From: Acanthococcus lagerstroemiae
Taxonomy: Eukaryota > Arthropoda > Insecta > Hemiptera > Eriococcidae
Assembly (NCBI GenBank): GCA_031841125.1
Contig: CM063108.1
Location: forward strand, 69,474,344-69,538,343
Direction: 5' to 3'
Length of the DNA stretch: 64,000 nt
Shown: positions 22,708 through 33,569 of the stretch, piece by piece
Numbering within the stretch: the first letter of the stretch is position 1
Layout: each line of letters starts with the position of its first letter
Position numbers and translations under genes: made by a program
Notes under the pieces: model-generated
Seen by the model: only the letters and a program-made list of their open reading frames with translations
Database searches by the model: none
What the model was told of the DNA's origin: nothing

Positions 22708-23110
22708 TCAGTAGCGTAGCTAGGATTTTTCGGGGGGTGGGGGGCAAAGTAAGATTTTCAAGGGAGACAAAGTCGAAAATTGAAGTATTTATGAAAAATC
22801 GCCGCGATATTAGAGGACTATTGTATGAAAAAGAAGGTAAAATTACTACTCGAGTGAAAATTTTTCGAAAAAAAACGTGTTTTGGGAGGTGAAGAAGAAA
22901 AATTTGCCGACAAATATTTTTTGAAAACTAAGAATTCGCCGACAAATAAATCTTTTAAAAATTAAAAATTTGCCGATTTTTTAATTGAAAATAAAAAAAA
23001 AAAAAAAAAGCAGCAAACATTTATAAAAAATGGAAAACTCAAATAAACTGCTTAAAAATTTCCCGACTGCCAAATTATTAGAGGGGGTTCAACTCCCCAC
23101 ACCCCTATAG
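22708..23110. repeat. Dispersed repeat C, copy 3
   Basis: It starts with CAGTAGCGTAGCTAGG, a hAT-type end, followed by G runs. Two GCCGACAAATA blocks, a run of A, and ACTGCCAAATTATTAGAGGG come next. It closes near GTTTCACCCCTG, complementary in type to the CAGAGGCGAAAC end of copy 1. The frame at 22692-22892 lies inside and is not a gene. Confidence 0.5.
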
Positions 23111-23179
23111 TTTCACCCCTGCCAATGCCACATCGGCCTTGAAATTTAACGTGGGATTTAACATGAGATTCATAAAAAA

Positions 23180-24174
23180 GAATTTTCCGAAATCAGTTTA
23201 TCGCTCAATACGCCCATACCAGAAATGGTGAGACTGTTACCACTCGTATTTCGAATAAGTAGATAAAATTCCAAATATTTTTAACAACAAAAAAATGTTC
23301 CCACCTTCAAAATTGAATTTTTAACAAATAATGCTGAAAACAGTTTCGAAAAATCAAATATTGAAAAGAAAAAATCAACTTTCTCCGACTAATGTTTTAC
23401 GCCGAATCCTGACATACATTTTAAATTTCGTATTCGTCCGCCATTCCTCAACAAATCGCCCATAAAATTCAAAAAACTACAAATTTTGACATTTTTCTGG
23501 TTTAATAATTCTGAAAATAATGATGAATGGAGGTGCTCCACGAGATTATTCTGACAGGGAAGCGAGTGCCGAGTTCAGATTCGTTGACTCAGAATTCAAA
23601 ATTTGTCGAGTGTATAAGTTGAGATGCAAACAAACCGAAAATAAACAGAAAAAGAAAAATAGGTTCCCACTTGCTTGATTTCGCTAAGTGAACATCAGAA
23701 TTTGCAGTTTCTAGACTCGGAACACGACAGGAGGAAGGCACTCCTCGCCTTTTCCGTTTATAATGTACTTAGATACTTAGATGAGAGTGGGCAGAAGTAA
23801 GAATTTCTAAAGTTTCGTGAGGCTCCTGAATTTATTATTATTTTTAGACTTTTCAGACTAGTTCAAAATGCGTAGTTTTCGGAATTTATGGGCAATTTAT
23901 GAAAGAATAGCAGACGGAAGACGAAATTTAAAGTGCATATTTAGATTCAGCGTAAAAAGTTAGTTCGAGAAAGTTGAATTTTCTCCTTTCAAGATTTGAT
24001 GTTTGGAAAGCGTGCGTATGCAATCATTCGTTAAAAATGCAGTTTTGAAGCCAGGAATAATATTTTTGTTGAGAATGTTCGGGATTTTATCTACTAATAC
24101 TACATACGAGTGGCGACCGAATCACTGTTTGTGGTATGGGCGTATTTGAGCGATTAAGTGATTTCGGAAAATTC
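23180..24174. mobile_element. Long inverted repeat, ~365-bp arms
   Basis: The left arm 23180-23546 and right arm 23812-24174 are reverse complements over almost their whole length by eye, with small gaps. Landmarks are GAATTTTCCGAAATCA, AATACGCCCATACCA, CACTCGTAT, TAGTAGATAAAAT, CAACTTTCTC and TTTAAATTTCGT. The spacer is about 265 bp with no coding capacity. The architecture suggests a foldback or long-TIR non-autonomous DNA transposon. No target duplication was identified. Confidence 0.65.
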
Positions 24175-24179
24175 CTGAT

Positions 24180-25660
24180 GTATGTAGACTTTCTTAGAAG
24201 AAAGAAAAGTGTTCGCATACTTTCTAACAAAACTATTATAACACACAACGAAATGAAGATGAATGTGAAATATTTCTCAAGAATTAAAAACAAATTTCTT
24301 AGGGGAGGAATTCAAGGAAATCTTTGAATACAGCGTTTTATGAAAAGAGCGTTCTATGTTGACCGATAAAAGGAATTTTTTTGGGAGCATTTCTGACTTT
24401 TCCAAGTCTTGCCAACAAAAGGGTGCCAATGCCTCCTACAGTCACACTCCTAATACCATACCAATTCACTCTACTTCACTGGTAGGATTATTTTAAATAC
24501 AGAGACAAACCATTTTTTGGAATTATGCACAAAATAATGCGATGCACCGCTGGTACATGTGAACTGGAAATTCAAATTACGAATACCGTTATCGACGGAA
24601 CAGAAAACCGACGTGCAGCATTCAAAACGATGATAATAATAATGAAATGAGGAAAAGTTTTCGTAATACCTATATTAGTATACTATACATTGAAACACGA
24701 AACGGTTTTTCAGCTCTGTACGTTAGCAAAAAAACGTAAAAACCATAAATGTACCACGTTCTCCGAGGTCATTTCAACTTTGAACTTGTTCTCAGTATCA
24801 TAGCCTCATCAAAACACAAAAATATATACATCGCTATCCGAAAGGTCACTGGAACACTGAAACCTGCCAAGAACGTGCTCGTGAGCATAGATTAAGAGCA
24901 AAATACCACAGTTGTCGAATTTTCGCCGCGTGTACATTTTCCGAGATGCATGTACAGAATCCAACGAGTGTTAAAATGCTAAAATCATGAGCGCAAATAG
25001 TTCGCGAATTTGTACGACATTGTTAGCTCTTCCGCATTCCTCGTGTTATTTCCAAATTTTCTGAAGGAAGGGCTTTCAGTACATGAGGGGCTAATTCCCT
25101 CCCTTATTTGTGCCTGCGGCTAAAATCGTAATTTAATGTTCTGCGAGGGTTCCGTAAACAATTAAAGAGATTTATTTTGTATAGGCCAGCAAGATATATA
25201 CTGCTGCTTTCATCTCCACAGCATATATAAGGGAAAAACTCCGGAATCATGCAGAGAATTGTAAAGTAAGGACAACTTCGTTTTATAGATCACACTGACC
25301 ACTACACTTCCCTAGAAGTAAGATACAACCATGAACTACACAGACTGAGCAACTGAGCATAGTGAAAATTGAAAACCAATATTAGCTATCGAGTTGACCA
25401 TCAAAGCACATTTAATACTAAAGAAAATAAATTCGAAGATGCTCTCGGATTTCAAAGCCGCCCTATATAGTTTACGATATTATTTACACGCTCAACTACC
25501 ATCGTAAGGGTCAGTCAGCGGTGCCCACCTTGGGATAAGTTTCCGGCCAATACCGAGAACTTTTGGGACGGATGGATGGGCAGATGGGTAATCGAAAGAG
25601 TAGATAGTGTTTTACAATGTCCAGGAAAAATTACAAAGCCTAAAAGCTACTAGTGGGGGA
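24180..25660. other. No gene recognised
   Basis: About 1.5 kb of AT-rich DNA without recognisable repeat structure or coding sequence. Confidence 0.4.
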
Positions 25661-25754
25661 GGGAAGCAATGAATATAGGGTGGGTGAATCTCTTTGGAAG
25701 ATTTTCAACGAATACTTTTCAGAACGGAAATGTGCTATTGAATTATAGCGAGGA

Positions 25755-26100
25755 GAAATTTTCAAAAATCAAAAATCTTGAGTCGACGACCATACGTTTC
25801 CATTCAATGCTGGCTACTAGTGTGAAATTTCCCGAAAAAATTTTCGCTCGCAAAAAAGACACGATGTATAATTTAATCAACTCTGTAAATGCCAATTATT
25901 CTTCAAATTCGGCAACATTTTCGGTGCGCGTTGTCTAAAAGAAGCAGAAGAAAAAGCGTTTCGGTAATCTCCATTTTACATATTTTGTAACTTTCTTGAA
26001 TTTTCATTCTAAAGTATTCATGTATAGTTTGGAGGAATTTTCAAAAATCAAAAACTTGAGTCGTCGACTTCTAAATCCCACTCAACCTGTGTTGCAAGCT
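25755..26100 (+). repeat. Direct repeat of ~70 bp flanking ~205 bp
   Basis: GAAATTTTCAAAAATCAAAAA, then TTGAGTCG, occurs at about 25758 and again at about 26035, with diverged continuation for about 70 bp. Copy period is about 275 bp. It lies directly ahead of the RTE reverse transcriptase. Confidence 0.45.
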
Positions 26101-26119
26101 TGTTAAAAAAATGCTAAAA

Positions 26120-27840
26120 GAGATTTCTACATGGAAAAAAATGAATGCAATTATCGCACAGGTTATGGAAACCACAAAAAGCACCAAGAAAATTCAGAAG
26201 GAAAATATATTAGGTACTTAATTACCTGCTCAAGAAATAGTGAAGTAGCTAAGGAATATGGGCGAGCTCAGGTTAACAAAACTGCCATTGACTTCTATTC
26301 AACTCTATACTCAGAACCAAGCTCTAGCATAGAACTAACGGAAATAGTGGAAAAAAATTTAGAACCGGCGTTTCTGGAAAGCGAAGTGAAACGAGCCATC
26401 GAAGCATTCAAAGAGGAAAAGGCCACAGGCTATGAAAGAATCACAGATGAGCACATTAGGTTGTGTGGAGAACATCTAATAAAAATTCTGACAAAATTAT
26501 ACTGCGGGATTTTGGAAACAAAAAGTGTATCAGCCAACTGAAAATTATTCAAATATCATTTTAATTTTCAAAAAAGGTCGCAGAAACGATATAAAAAACT
26601 TCAGACTAAGAAGCCTTATTCCAATTCTGGCAAAGATTCTATCGGCCATGTTGGACTTTCGTCTAAGAGGCATTTTAGACTGGCAAGAGTTATCATATCA
26701 AGCAGCTTTCAGGAGGGGTTTCTCCACCGTTGACCATCTCCATACTATCAAAATGATCATACAGCAGAAGGCCTCTGAGTACGGAGTAACTGTTCACCAG
26801 GCCTTCGTAGATTTCACCAAGGCATTTGGCCTACTCGACCAAAAATTCATGTTAAGGGCACTCTTAAATCACGGGATAGGGGCCACGCTACTAAAAGTCA
26901 TACAAGAAATGTACCAAAATCATCATGGACACAGAGGGTAAAAATTTTAATATCAAAAGGGGGGTAAAGCAAGGCGACCCACTTTCCCCGTCACTATTCA
27001 ACTGCGTATTAGAAGAAATTCTTCGAAACCTAAATTGGGATACGAAAGGAATAAAAATTGATGGAGAAATATTAAACGACCTTAGATTTGCAGATGACGT
27101 AGTGCTAGTAACGGAAAGTTGGGACGATGCTGGAGGAGTTCAGTTGTCAAAGTAAGTTAGCGGGAATGGAAATAAATTCGTCAAAAATAAAAATCCTCAC
27201 AAATTCAGGGCAACACCGTACAATCAAAATCAACTACCGGGAAATAGAAATAGTTGACAATATATCATTTACCTTGGCCAAACAATGTCTTTCCAAACCC
27301 AAAACGAGAAAGAAATCAATAGGAGGATAGCAATTGAGATTGGAACAAATTTTGGAGCCTAAAAATGATCTTAAAAAATAACTTCCTATTTCGTACAAAT
27401 CATATCTTTAACAGCTGTGTCCTTCCAGCCATGACTTACGGATGTCAAACGCGGACCCTAATAAGCTTGAATGAAAGAAAACTCCAGTCCGCTCAGAATT
27501 CCACGGAAAGAGCTATGTTAGGTCTAAAACTTATGAACAAAATTAAAATTTAAAAAAAAAAAAAAAAGAGGAAAATTTTGGAAAAAGAAACACAATAATT
27601 TACTTTGTAAGAAGAATAAAATGGAACTGGGCAGAACATCTGAGCAGACTGAAGAATAGTAGGTGGGCGAAAAGACTAACTTTTTGGCAACTGTGGGGAG
27701 GGAGAAGGCCGGAAAAGCAGAAGGCTAGGTGGTCAGACGACACAAACAAATTGCTGAAACATCGCTTATTCCACAAAATTGCCGCGGACTGGACCGAATG
27801 GGCGAGGCTGAGGGAGGTGTTCACCCAACAACAGGGCTAA
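26120..27840 (+). pseudogene. RTE-clade LINE reverse transcriptase, broken
   Basis: A 5'-truncated polyprotein copy spread over several frames. In order: a linker with STLYSEP...EEKATGYERITDEHI; the finger region KKGRRNDIKNFRLRSLI; motif A, AFVDFTKAFG, with the catalytic Asp of VDF kept and the second Asp changed to Gly; motif B, RGVKQGDPLSPSLFN; motif C, DLRFADDVVLV, intact. CVLPAMTYGCQ, ERAMLGLKL and a C-terminal RIKWNWAEHLSRL...DDTNKLL segment follow. The segment ends at a stop near 27838. Frame changes occur near 26525, 26930, 27130 and 27350, and an A tract lies at 27552-27567. The order and motifs match insect RTE endonuclease-reverse transcriptases, which copy their RNA into nicked chromosomal DNA. 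No endonuclease part remains. Confidence 0.85.
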
Positions 27841-28324
27841 GACGACGTAAAGAAATTGATCTGTGTTACAAATTGTACTTACAAAAACTGCGAGGTGACG
27901 CTCCGTTGCCGAGATACACCCGAAAAATTTCCTAAAATGGGGGCAAAACTGCTTAAAAAATGATTCTAGCTCAATATTAGAGACGGATTTGAGTTCGTCT
28001 AAAAAAACACTGAATTGAGTTTGCGCCTTTTTCAACCGAAAAACTTTTCGGAAGGTTTTTACATCAAGACCGTGAAGAAATGACTCAATTTCTCGATAAA
28101 AATCCAAACCTGCCTTCAAAATTGAGCTGGAGTCATTTTCCGACCAATTTTTAACGACATTTTACACAATTTTTTTTGGGAATATCTTGGCAGCAGAGCG
28201 TCACTGCCAAATTCAGACAACGAATTCGAATTCAGCGGCCAAAACTGTGTACGAATAAATGATCAGAAACGCAAGTTTTTTGATTTCTGAAAATTTCTTC
28301 ATTCTATCGATGTGAATGAAATTT
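27841..28324. other. No gene recognised
   Basis: It follows the LINE fragment and may include its 3' untranslated region (27841-27935). The rest is AT-rich and unassigned. Confidence 0.35.
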
Positions 28325-28327
28325 TTA

Positions 28328-28971
28328 GAGGGTGTTTGCCCGCGCGCAGCGCTGCAAGCACCCTCTATTGCAAACGAATTTTCATTTTTTTCGTTAAATA
28401 CGACTGAATTGTTAACAGTTCATAGTTCAGTTTTAGTTCAGTTTCGTTCTCCGTCAACTGCTGTCGTGCTGCCATCTATTGGGATGTGAAACGAAATGTA
28501 GGGGCGCTAATGTGCATTTCCTAATAAAGGTGGTTCCTTGAGTTATTACAGCGGAAATAACGAAATAACATTGCTGATTGCTGTAAATGGAAAATACAGT
28601 ATTTTCGGCATATTTAGCGACAAAAAAAAACATAAAATATGCGCATATTTCACCTGTTTTAGGCATATTTTTGACAGCACTAGTTATGAACATTTTCGAT
28701 TAGGAATGCAACTTGGAAAGATGAAAATAAAAGATTCTCATTCCGGCATATATTTTGGTACTGTGTCTGAATATTAGCTTCAAAGCCTCAACATTTCACA
28801 TTTGGTTTCGTTTTATCAATACTAGTTTAGGAAGTTAGAATTAAAAATGAAACGAAAAGCTCATTTTATTGACTTTAACTTATTAGCTATAGTCAATGAA
28901 TGCAGTAAAACTCCCATAAGCCATAAATAAACAGATAACAACCTTCAACCTAGAACATGGCAAACACCCTC
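28328..28971. mobile_element. PIF/Harbinger-like MITE with TTA duplication
   Basis: A 644-bp element with perfect 13-bp inverted ends GAGGGTGTTTGCC and GGCAAACACCCTC, flanked by TTA at 28325-28327 and 28972-28974. A 3-bp TWA duplication is the hallmark of PIF/Harbinger insertion. It contains a short secondary hairpin with the left end (TAGAGGGTG and CACCCTCTA, 28327-28367) and a GCATATTT cluster at 28614-28675. No transposase is present. Confidence 0.72.
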
Positions 28972-28974
28972 TTA

Positions 28975-28997
28975 CTACCTCGCTATCTGCGAGGTAG
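28975..28997. repeat. Perfect 8-bp stem-loop
   Basis: CTACCTCG at 28975-28982, a 7-nt loop, then CGAGGTAG at 28990-28997. It lies one base beyond the TTA duplication of the MITE. Stability is modest and no function is implied. Confidence 0.4.
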
Positions 28998-28999
28998 CT

Positions 29000-31090
29000 T
29001 GTTTGACTTGAGAAATGATTAGCGGGTCATCCCTCACACTCCTAAAGAGTTGATTTAAAATCAGTATAACAGTACACCTGACTGAACGCAGATGGCGTTA
29101 CTTATTATTAATTTCTTTGTCACCAGCGAGACTTCGATACGTGAGGTGTCGCACCAGATACAGCGGACACGTAATACAGAAAAAGGTGCCCCGGAAAATG
29201 ACGAAAAGTCAATTTTCACACATCACACGCGGATCTGCGACATTCACGTTACACACCGTCCTTTATAACGCAGAGTATCTCCTTCTTTCGGGGACATACG
29301 TACGTATCGGCTTCGAGTGATACAAAATTTACCGGCCACACGCGTTTTCGTTCACGCTGAAAATAATTAATTACTCTCGAGCAACCTCGCACACGATACG
29401 TGGAGTCTCGAATATTCTTCCTAACGTTGTCGGCACGCTCTTCCGGATTAAGCAAAGGAAAAAAAAAATTAAAAAATGAAAGAAGAAAAAAAGACTGAAA
29501 ATACGAGGACGGAAAAAAAAGCACAAGAAGTCTTTGTCCGGCGATTAAGTAAACTGAAGAAAAAAAATAATAAATGCGAAAAACGAACCGCTTGCAACCG
29601 GTCCATCAACCATCAAGCGGTTGACTCGCGCATTCCAATAGGAGATACAATTTCACTGCATTCAACGCGCACATACTCTGTTTGTTTGGATTTTTTATAA
29701 GCGTTTGTACAGGCACTTTTTATCTTTTTTTTTTTTTTTTTTGGTTAATAATTTTTCATGTTTACGACGTTACCGGCGGCGAGTACGTCGATCGCATCAA
29801 AAATGAGCTCGAGGAAAACGTCCCATCCTGGTAATTTTTCTAAATGCATTGCTACATCGCATCGCGCAATACAATGAAATTTGGAATCCGTTACCACGAA
29901 ATTAACGCCGATGCCGAGGTATATGGTGCCCATACCGGTACACAGCTTCGAATATATGCAAATTCGATTATGTAATTTATAATCGTATGTAAGGATATAC
30001 GAAATTATGATATCGATAACGTGAACAAGACTGCGGGATAAATCGGGGCCGGACGGAAGACGTGTTAAAATTTCCGAGACAAGGTTAAGGCGCATGCATT
30101 TTGCTCGTCGTCCGGGTACACCGGGACACAGTTCGCACCCCGCGTGTATAATTTCGTACGCTTAACCGGTATTATATCGGGAAATCGGAAGAACGATCAA
30201 CACGTTTCGGTGCTGGGTGGAAATCCTCGGGCGCATCTGTAAAATCGATACAGAGAAAATTCCGAGTCTCCCACTCGGGTTCAAGAATCTTCAATATGCA
30301 CGGGGAAAGAAAAAATTAAAAATTATGCGTGTTCTTGAGTTAAGACATAAATTATATGTCGAAGCTGAGGGCATTTCTACGTATAATTCGTAAAGAAAAC
30401 GATTACCCGCGTTGAAAGGTAAAATTTCGAATATAGGTCTATAATGCGATAGTAAATTATAGCATAGTAAAAATTCTTATTCATGACAGATTAAATACCT
30501 TTTACGACACTAAATAATATCCGTTTTATAGTTTTTGTTTTAATACGCCCGATGATTTATTTTAATAGCGCAAGTCAAATTGCGATCTCCGGAAGTATTA
30601 AATATAGTGTATCGAAGAGGTACGTACCTTTTCTTGTTTTTATGTGCAAAATGTTGTTCGTACGTAAGTGGTTCTTCACATCCCAAATTTCTAAGTGTCA
30701 GCCGAGTTCGGTGCATTCGATTCTCGAGGACATATCGCCGTTATGAAGGAAACGAGCCGATTGAAAGCTCATCTGGTTCCTGGAAAAGTCTTCCATCCTC
30801 CGAATCCCTTTACACCTACAAAAGAAAACAAAATAATTCAGAATTAGATTTGTACAAATACTAGACAGGGAAACCTGTAATAAGAATACCAAAGGGGTAC
30901 GCTCCCACAAGAAAACATATATGCTACATTTTGATGCAGCCAAAATTTTTTCGAAAAAGAAACTTGTAAGGAGGTCGAAGTTATACTACTAGTCATAGAT
31001 GTTGTAGATAGTACAACAAAACAATAGCGAAATGAAGGAGGTCAAAGATATAGAATTCCCCATCAGAAAAACTCCAACTTTCCTTTGAAA
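29000..31090. other. No gene recognised
   Basis: 2.1 kb with relatively many CpG dinucleotides and no repeat that I recognise. Frames such as 29745-30095 (minus) lack recognisable domains. A T tract lies at 29729-29742. This may be unique intergenic or intronic DNA, possibly regulatory, but no signal is specific enough to call. Confidence 0.4.
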
Positions 31091-31100
31091 CATCACACAC

Positions 31101-31316
31101 CAGGGCCGTATACACGGGGGAAGGTTGGGGAGCCTGACCCCCCTTGAGTACGGCCGTACTCTTAAAAATTCAGGAAAATGCGGACCTCAGAAACATTAGA
31201 AAGTTAATTTCGTTTAAAATACCCCACATGTTAGGTCAATCCCCCACATGTTAGGTCAATCCCCCACATGTTAGGTCAATCCCCCCCCCCCCGCCATATT
31301 TATGGATATGGCACTG
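31101..31316. mobile_element. hAT MITE containing three 20-bp tandem units
   Basis: A 216-bp element with ends CAGGGCCGTATACA and the complement of CAGTGCCATATCCA. Flanks are TCACACAC (31093-31100) and TCACACAG (31317-31324), an 8-bp duplication with one change. Inside, CCCCCACATGTTAGGTCAAT repeats three times at 31221-31280, followed by a run of C. The three units are essentially identical, so this expansion is recent. Confidence 0.87.
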
Positions 31317-31324
31317 TCACACAG

Positions 31325-32160
31325 GTACACTGTTTCGAAGAAAAAACACCCCCTCAAGTATTTTGTTTTTTATAATGTCACAAAAGACTAGATAGGAAAT
31401 CTTTTGGAAAAAATTTCGAGCATGAAGTACATAAGGCTCGAAGATAAGGCTGTTGAAATGGATGTATCACAAAACGGTTGTTTCGAAATGTTCTGCTCTC
31501 ACGAGCTGAATGTATTCTTTGGTGTAAGAACACATCAGCTAGAATTTTTTTGAAACCAAGAATTCTTGAGGTAATCGCTCAGCAAGATTGAAGTTCAACA
31601 TGAGATTTTCATAAGGAAATTCGCAAGTTTGCTCTGAAAAATCCTAAAAATAAAGTTTTTTAAAACAAATCATTCGATGAAAAAGGATTCTTCTCTATGT
31701 CGTACCTGTCCTAGGAGTTCTAAACCAGAATTGGGTGAATAATTTTCTAAAGGCCATTGGCATCTACAGTGAAGATTTTCATTTTACAGTTCACGAAAAT
31801 AAGGTGGAAGCTAGGCAGGAACCTCCACGTGATATGCCCGTGAACAGCGCAATTCGCTATTTGTCAAGATCTCAAAATGATTACTAAAACCAAAGATACT
31901 GTACAAAGCCTGAAAACATTGTCAAATTACTTCAAGCTCAATACGTTGACTAATCCTGCCAACACAGTGCTACCGACTAGAAACCAAATTTTAAAATGGC
32001 CCTTCTCAGGGCCACAGATGACGGTGATCTCGGTGAATGCCGAAGGTGTGACATCAGAGGAAGCTACTATGCTCCCATCATGTTTTCCTACATTGGAGAA
32101 GATCGCGCATATCTTGTAGATCTTTGCGAATCATAATACTCTGAGTAAGATGAGCCCAAT
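31325..32160. other. No gene recognised
   Basis: AT-rich sequence. The plus frame at 31877-32119 (80 codons) has no recognisable domain. Confidence 0.35.
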
Positions 32161-32164
32161 TTGA

Positions 32165-32600
32165 TAGTGCACATTTTGCATATTTTTGGTATAAATGCAT
32201 GTTTTTGCACATTTCAGACGTTTTAAGCGCATACTTGTCATATTTTGACCTTTTTTTTTTTCATTTTTCAATCATACTTTTGACATTTTGGCCAAATTTT
32301 TTTCACTATTTTTTATCACTGAAAATGGCAAACCTAAAAAAACCAAGAAATTCTGAAGAAAAAAAAATGTTCGTGCTAATACATCCATTCAACCTCTTTC
32401 TTTTCATTTGTTTAATTTTCTGCACACTTCTGTTTTAAAATATGACCTTCAAATTAAAAAATCTTTTCAAAAGATACCCATATCGATGTCGATGTTGCAT
32501 AAAAATGCATTTTTGTTGGATAAGTGCATATTTTGTCATATTTTGACGAAAATAAGTGCATGTTTTATGCGCATACAACAATTTTTTAAGCGCATGCAAA
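32165..32600. repeat. TGCATATTTT and AGCGCAT word clusters
   Basis: Two clusters (32165-32245 and 32497-32600) share TGCATATTTTGTCATATTTTGAC-like words and TTTTAAGCGCAT, giving a direct repeat about 340 bp apart. The intervening DNA is T-rich. These belong with the other GCATATTT clusters of the window. Confidence 0.4.
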
Positions 32601-32679
32601 TTCGAGCTTTAGTTATGCACACAGGATACTCTCTATGAAGAATCTACGTCTGCATTATGAATTGGGAGACTGTCTACGA

Positions 32680-33250
32680 AACATGACTTTCAGTTGTAGG
32701 AAGGGGGAGGGGGAGGTTGAAGAAGAAAAATTTGCCGACAAATATTCTTTTAACTAAAGATTCGCCGACAAGATTTTTAAAAAAAAATTGAAAATTTGCC
32801 GGGTTTTTAATCAAAATATTTTTAATTGAAAAAATTAAATAAATAAAATAAACAAACAAACATTCTCAGAAAACGAAAAAATCAAATGAGCACTTTGAAA
32901 ATTTGCCAACTGTCAAATTATTGGGGGAGGGGGTGTGTTTCAGCCCCCATCTCCAATAGTTTTGTCCCTGCAAATCCCGATTGGAATCTTATCCTCTAAG
33001 CACTCACATTCGCGCACATGAACATTCCCTAGTCTGGAAGGGTAAGTTAGAAGGATGTTAGGAATACTAGAGAGGAACACACAACTTCCTTTACACATTA
33101 AGGTGGTCGTTATTTACTCTTGGTGATATTTTTGTCTTCTAAACTGGTTCCAATAAAATCAAAAATAAATCTACAAAGTTTCAGGTCGATCGAATTAGGG
33201 GAATCCGTGCCATAAGCTCCCTTTCGTTCGTAGGGAAAAACACGTGGGAC
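32680..33250. repeat. Dispersed repeat C, copy 2
   Basis: It matches copy 1 from GACTTTCAGTT and GCCGACAAATATT through CTGTCAAATTATTGGGGG, CATTAAGGTGGT, ATTTACTCTTGGTGAT, CAGGTCGATCG and TCCCTTTCGTTC. It is shorter than copy 1 because the AAT-rich interior is reduced. It supports the view that the 3' block is part of the family. Confidence 0.6.
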
Positions 33251-33369
33251 TAGAAACGAGTGCTCAGCATAAAGAATTGAGGGAATCACGAGTGCAGCAT
33301 GATAGAAGGGATGTTCAATCTTTTTAAACTGGCTGAGAGCCCATCATCCCTTCCCATATGTATCTGAAT

Positions 33370-33560
33370 TACAAGAGGGGATCTACACGGGTTTATGGAG
33401 GGGATTCATGAAGGGGATATGGATGGGCTATATACGACGGGTCTACAAAGGGGATCCATGCAAGTGGAAACAGAGGGGCTATACGACGGGTCTATAAAGG
33501 GCATACATATAGGGTATAGCACGGGTGTCTTAACGCTGGTCTATAGCTCGGGTAGTAAGA
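33370..33560 (+). repeat. Short GGG-CTATA minisatellite
   Basis: Irregular repeats of ACGGGTCTA(C/T)A(A/T)A and GGGGCTATACGACGGG, with a G-run every 12-20 bp. The frame 33395-33577, rich in Gly, is a by-product. Confidence 0.5.
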
Positions 33561-33569
33561 GGGCTACAT

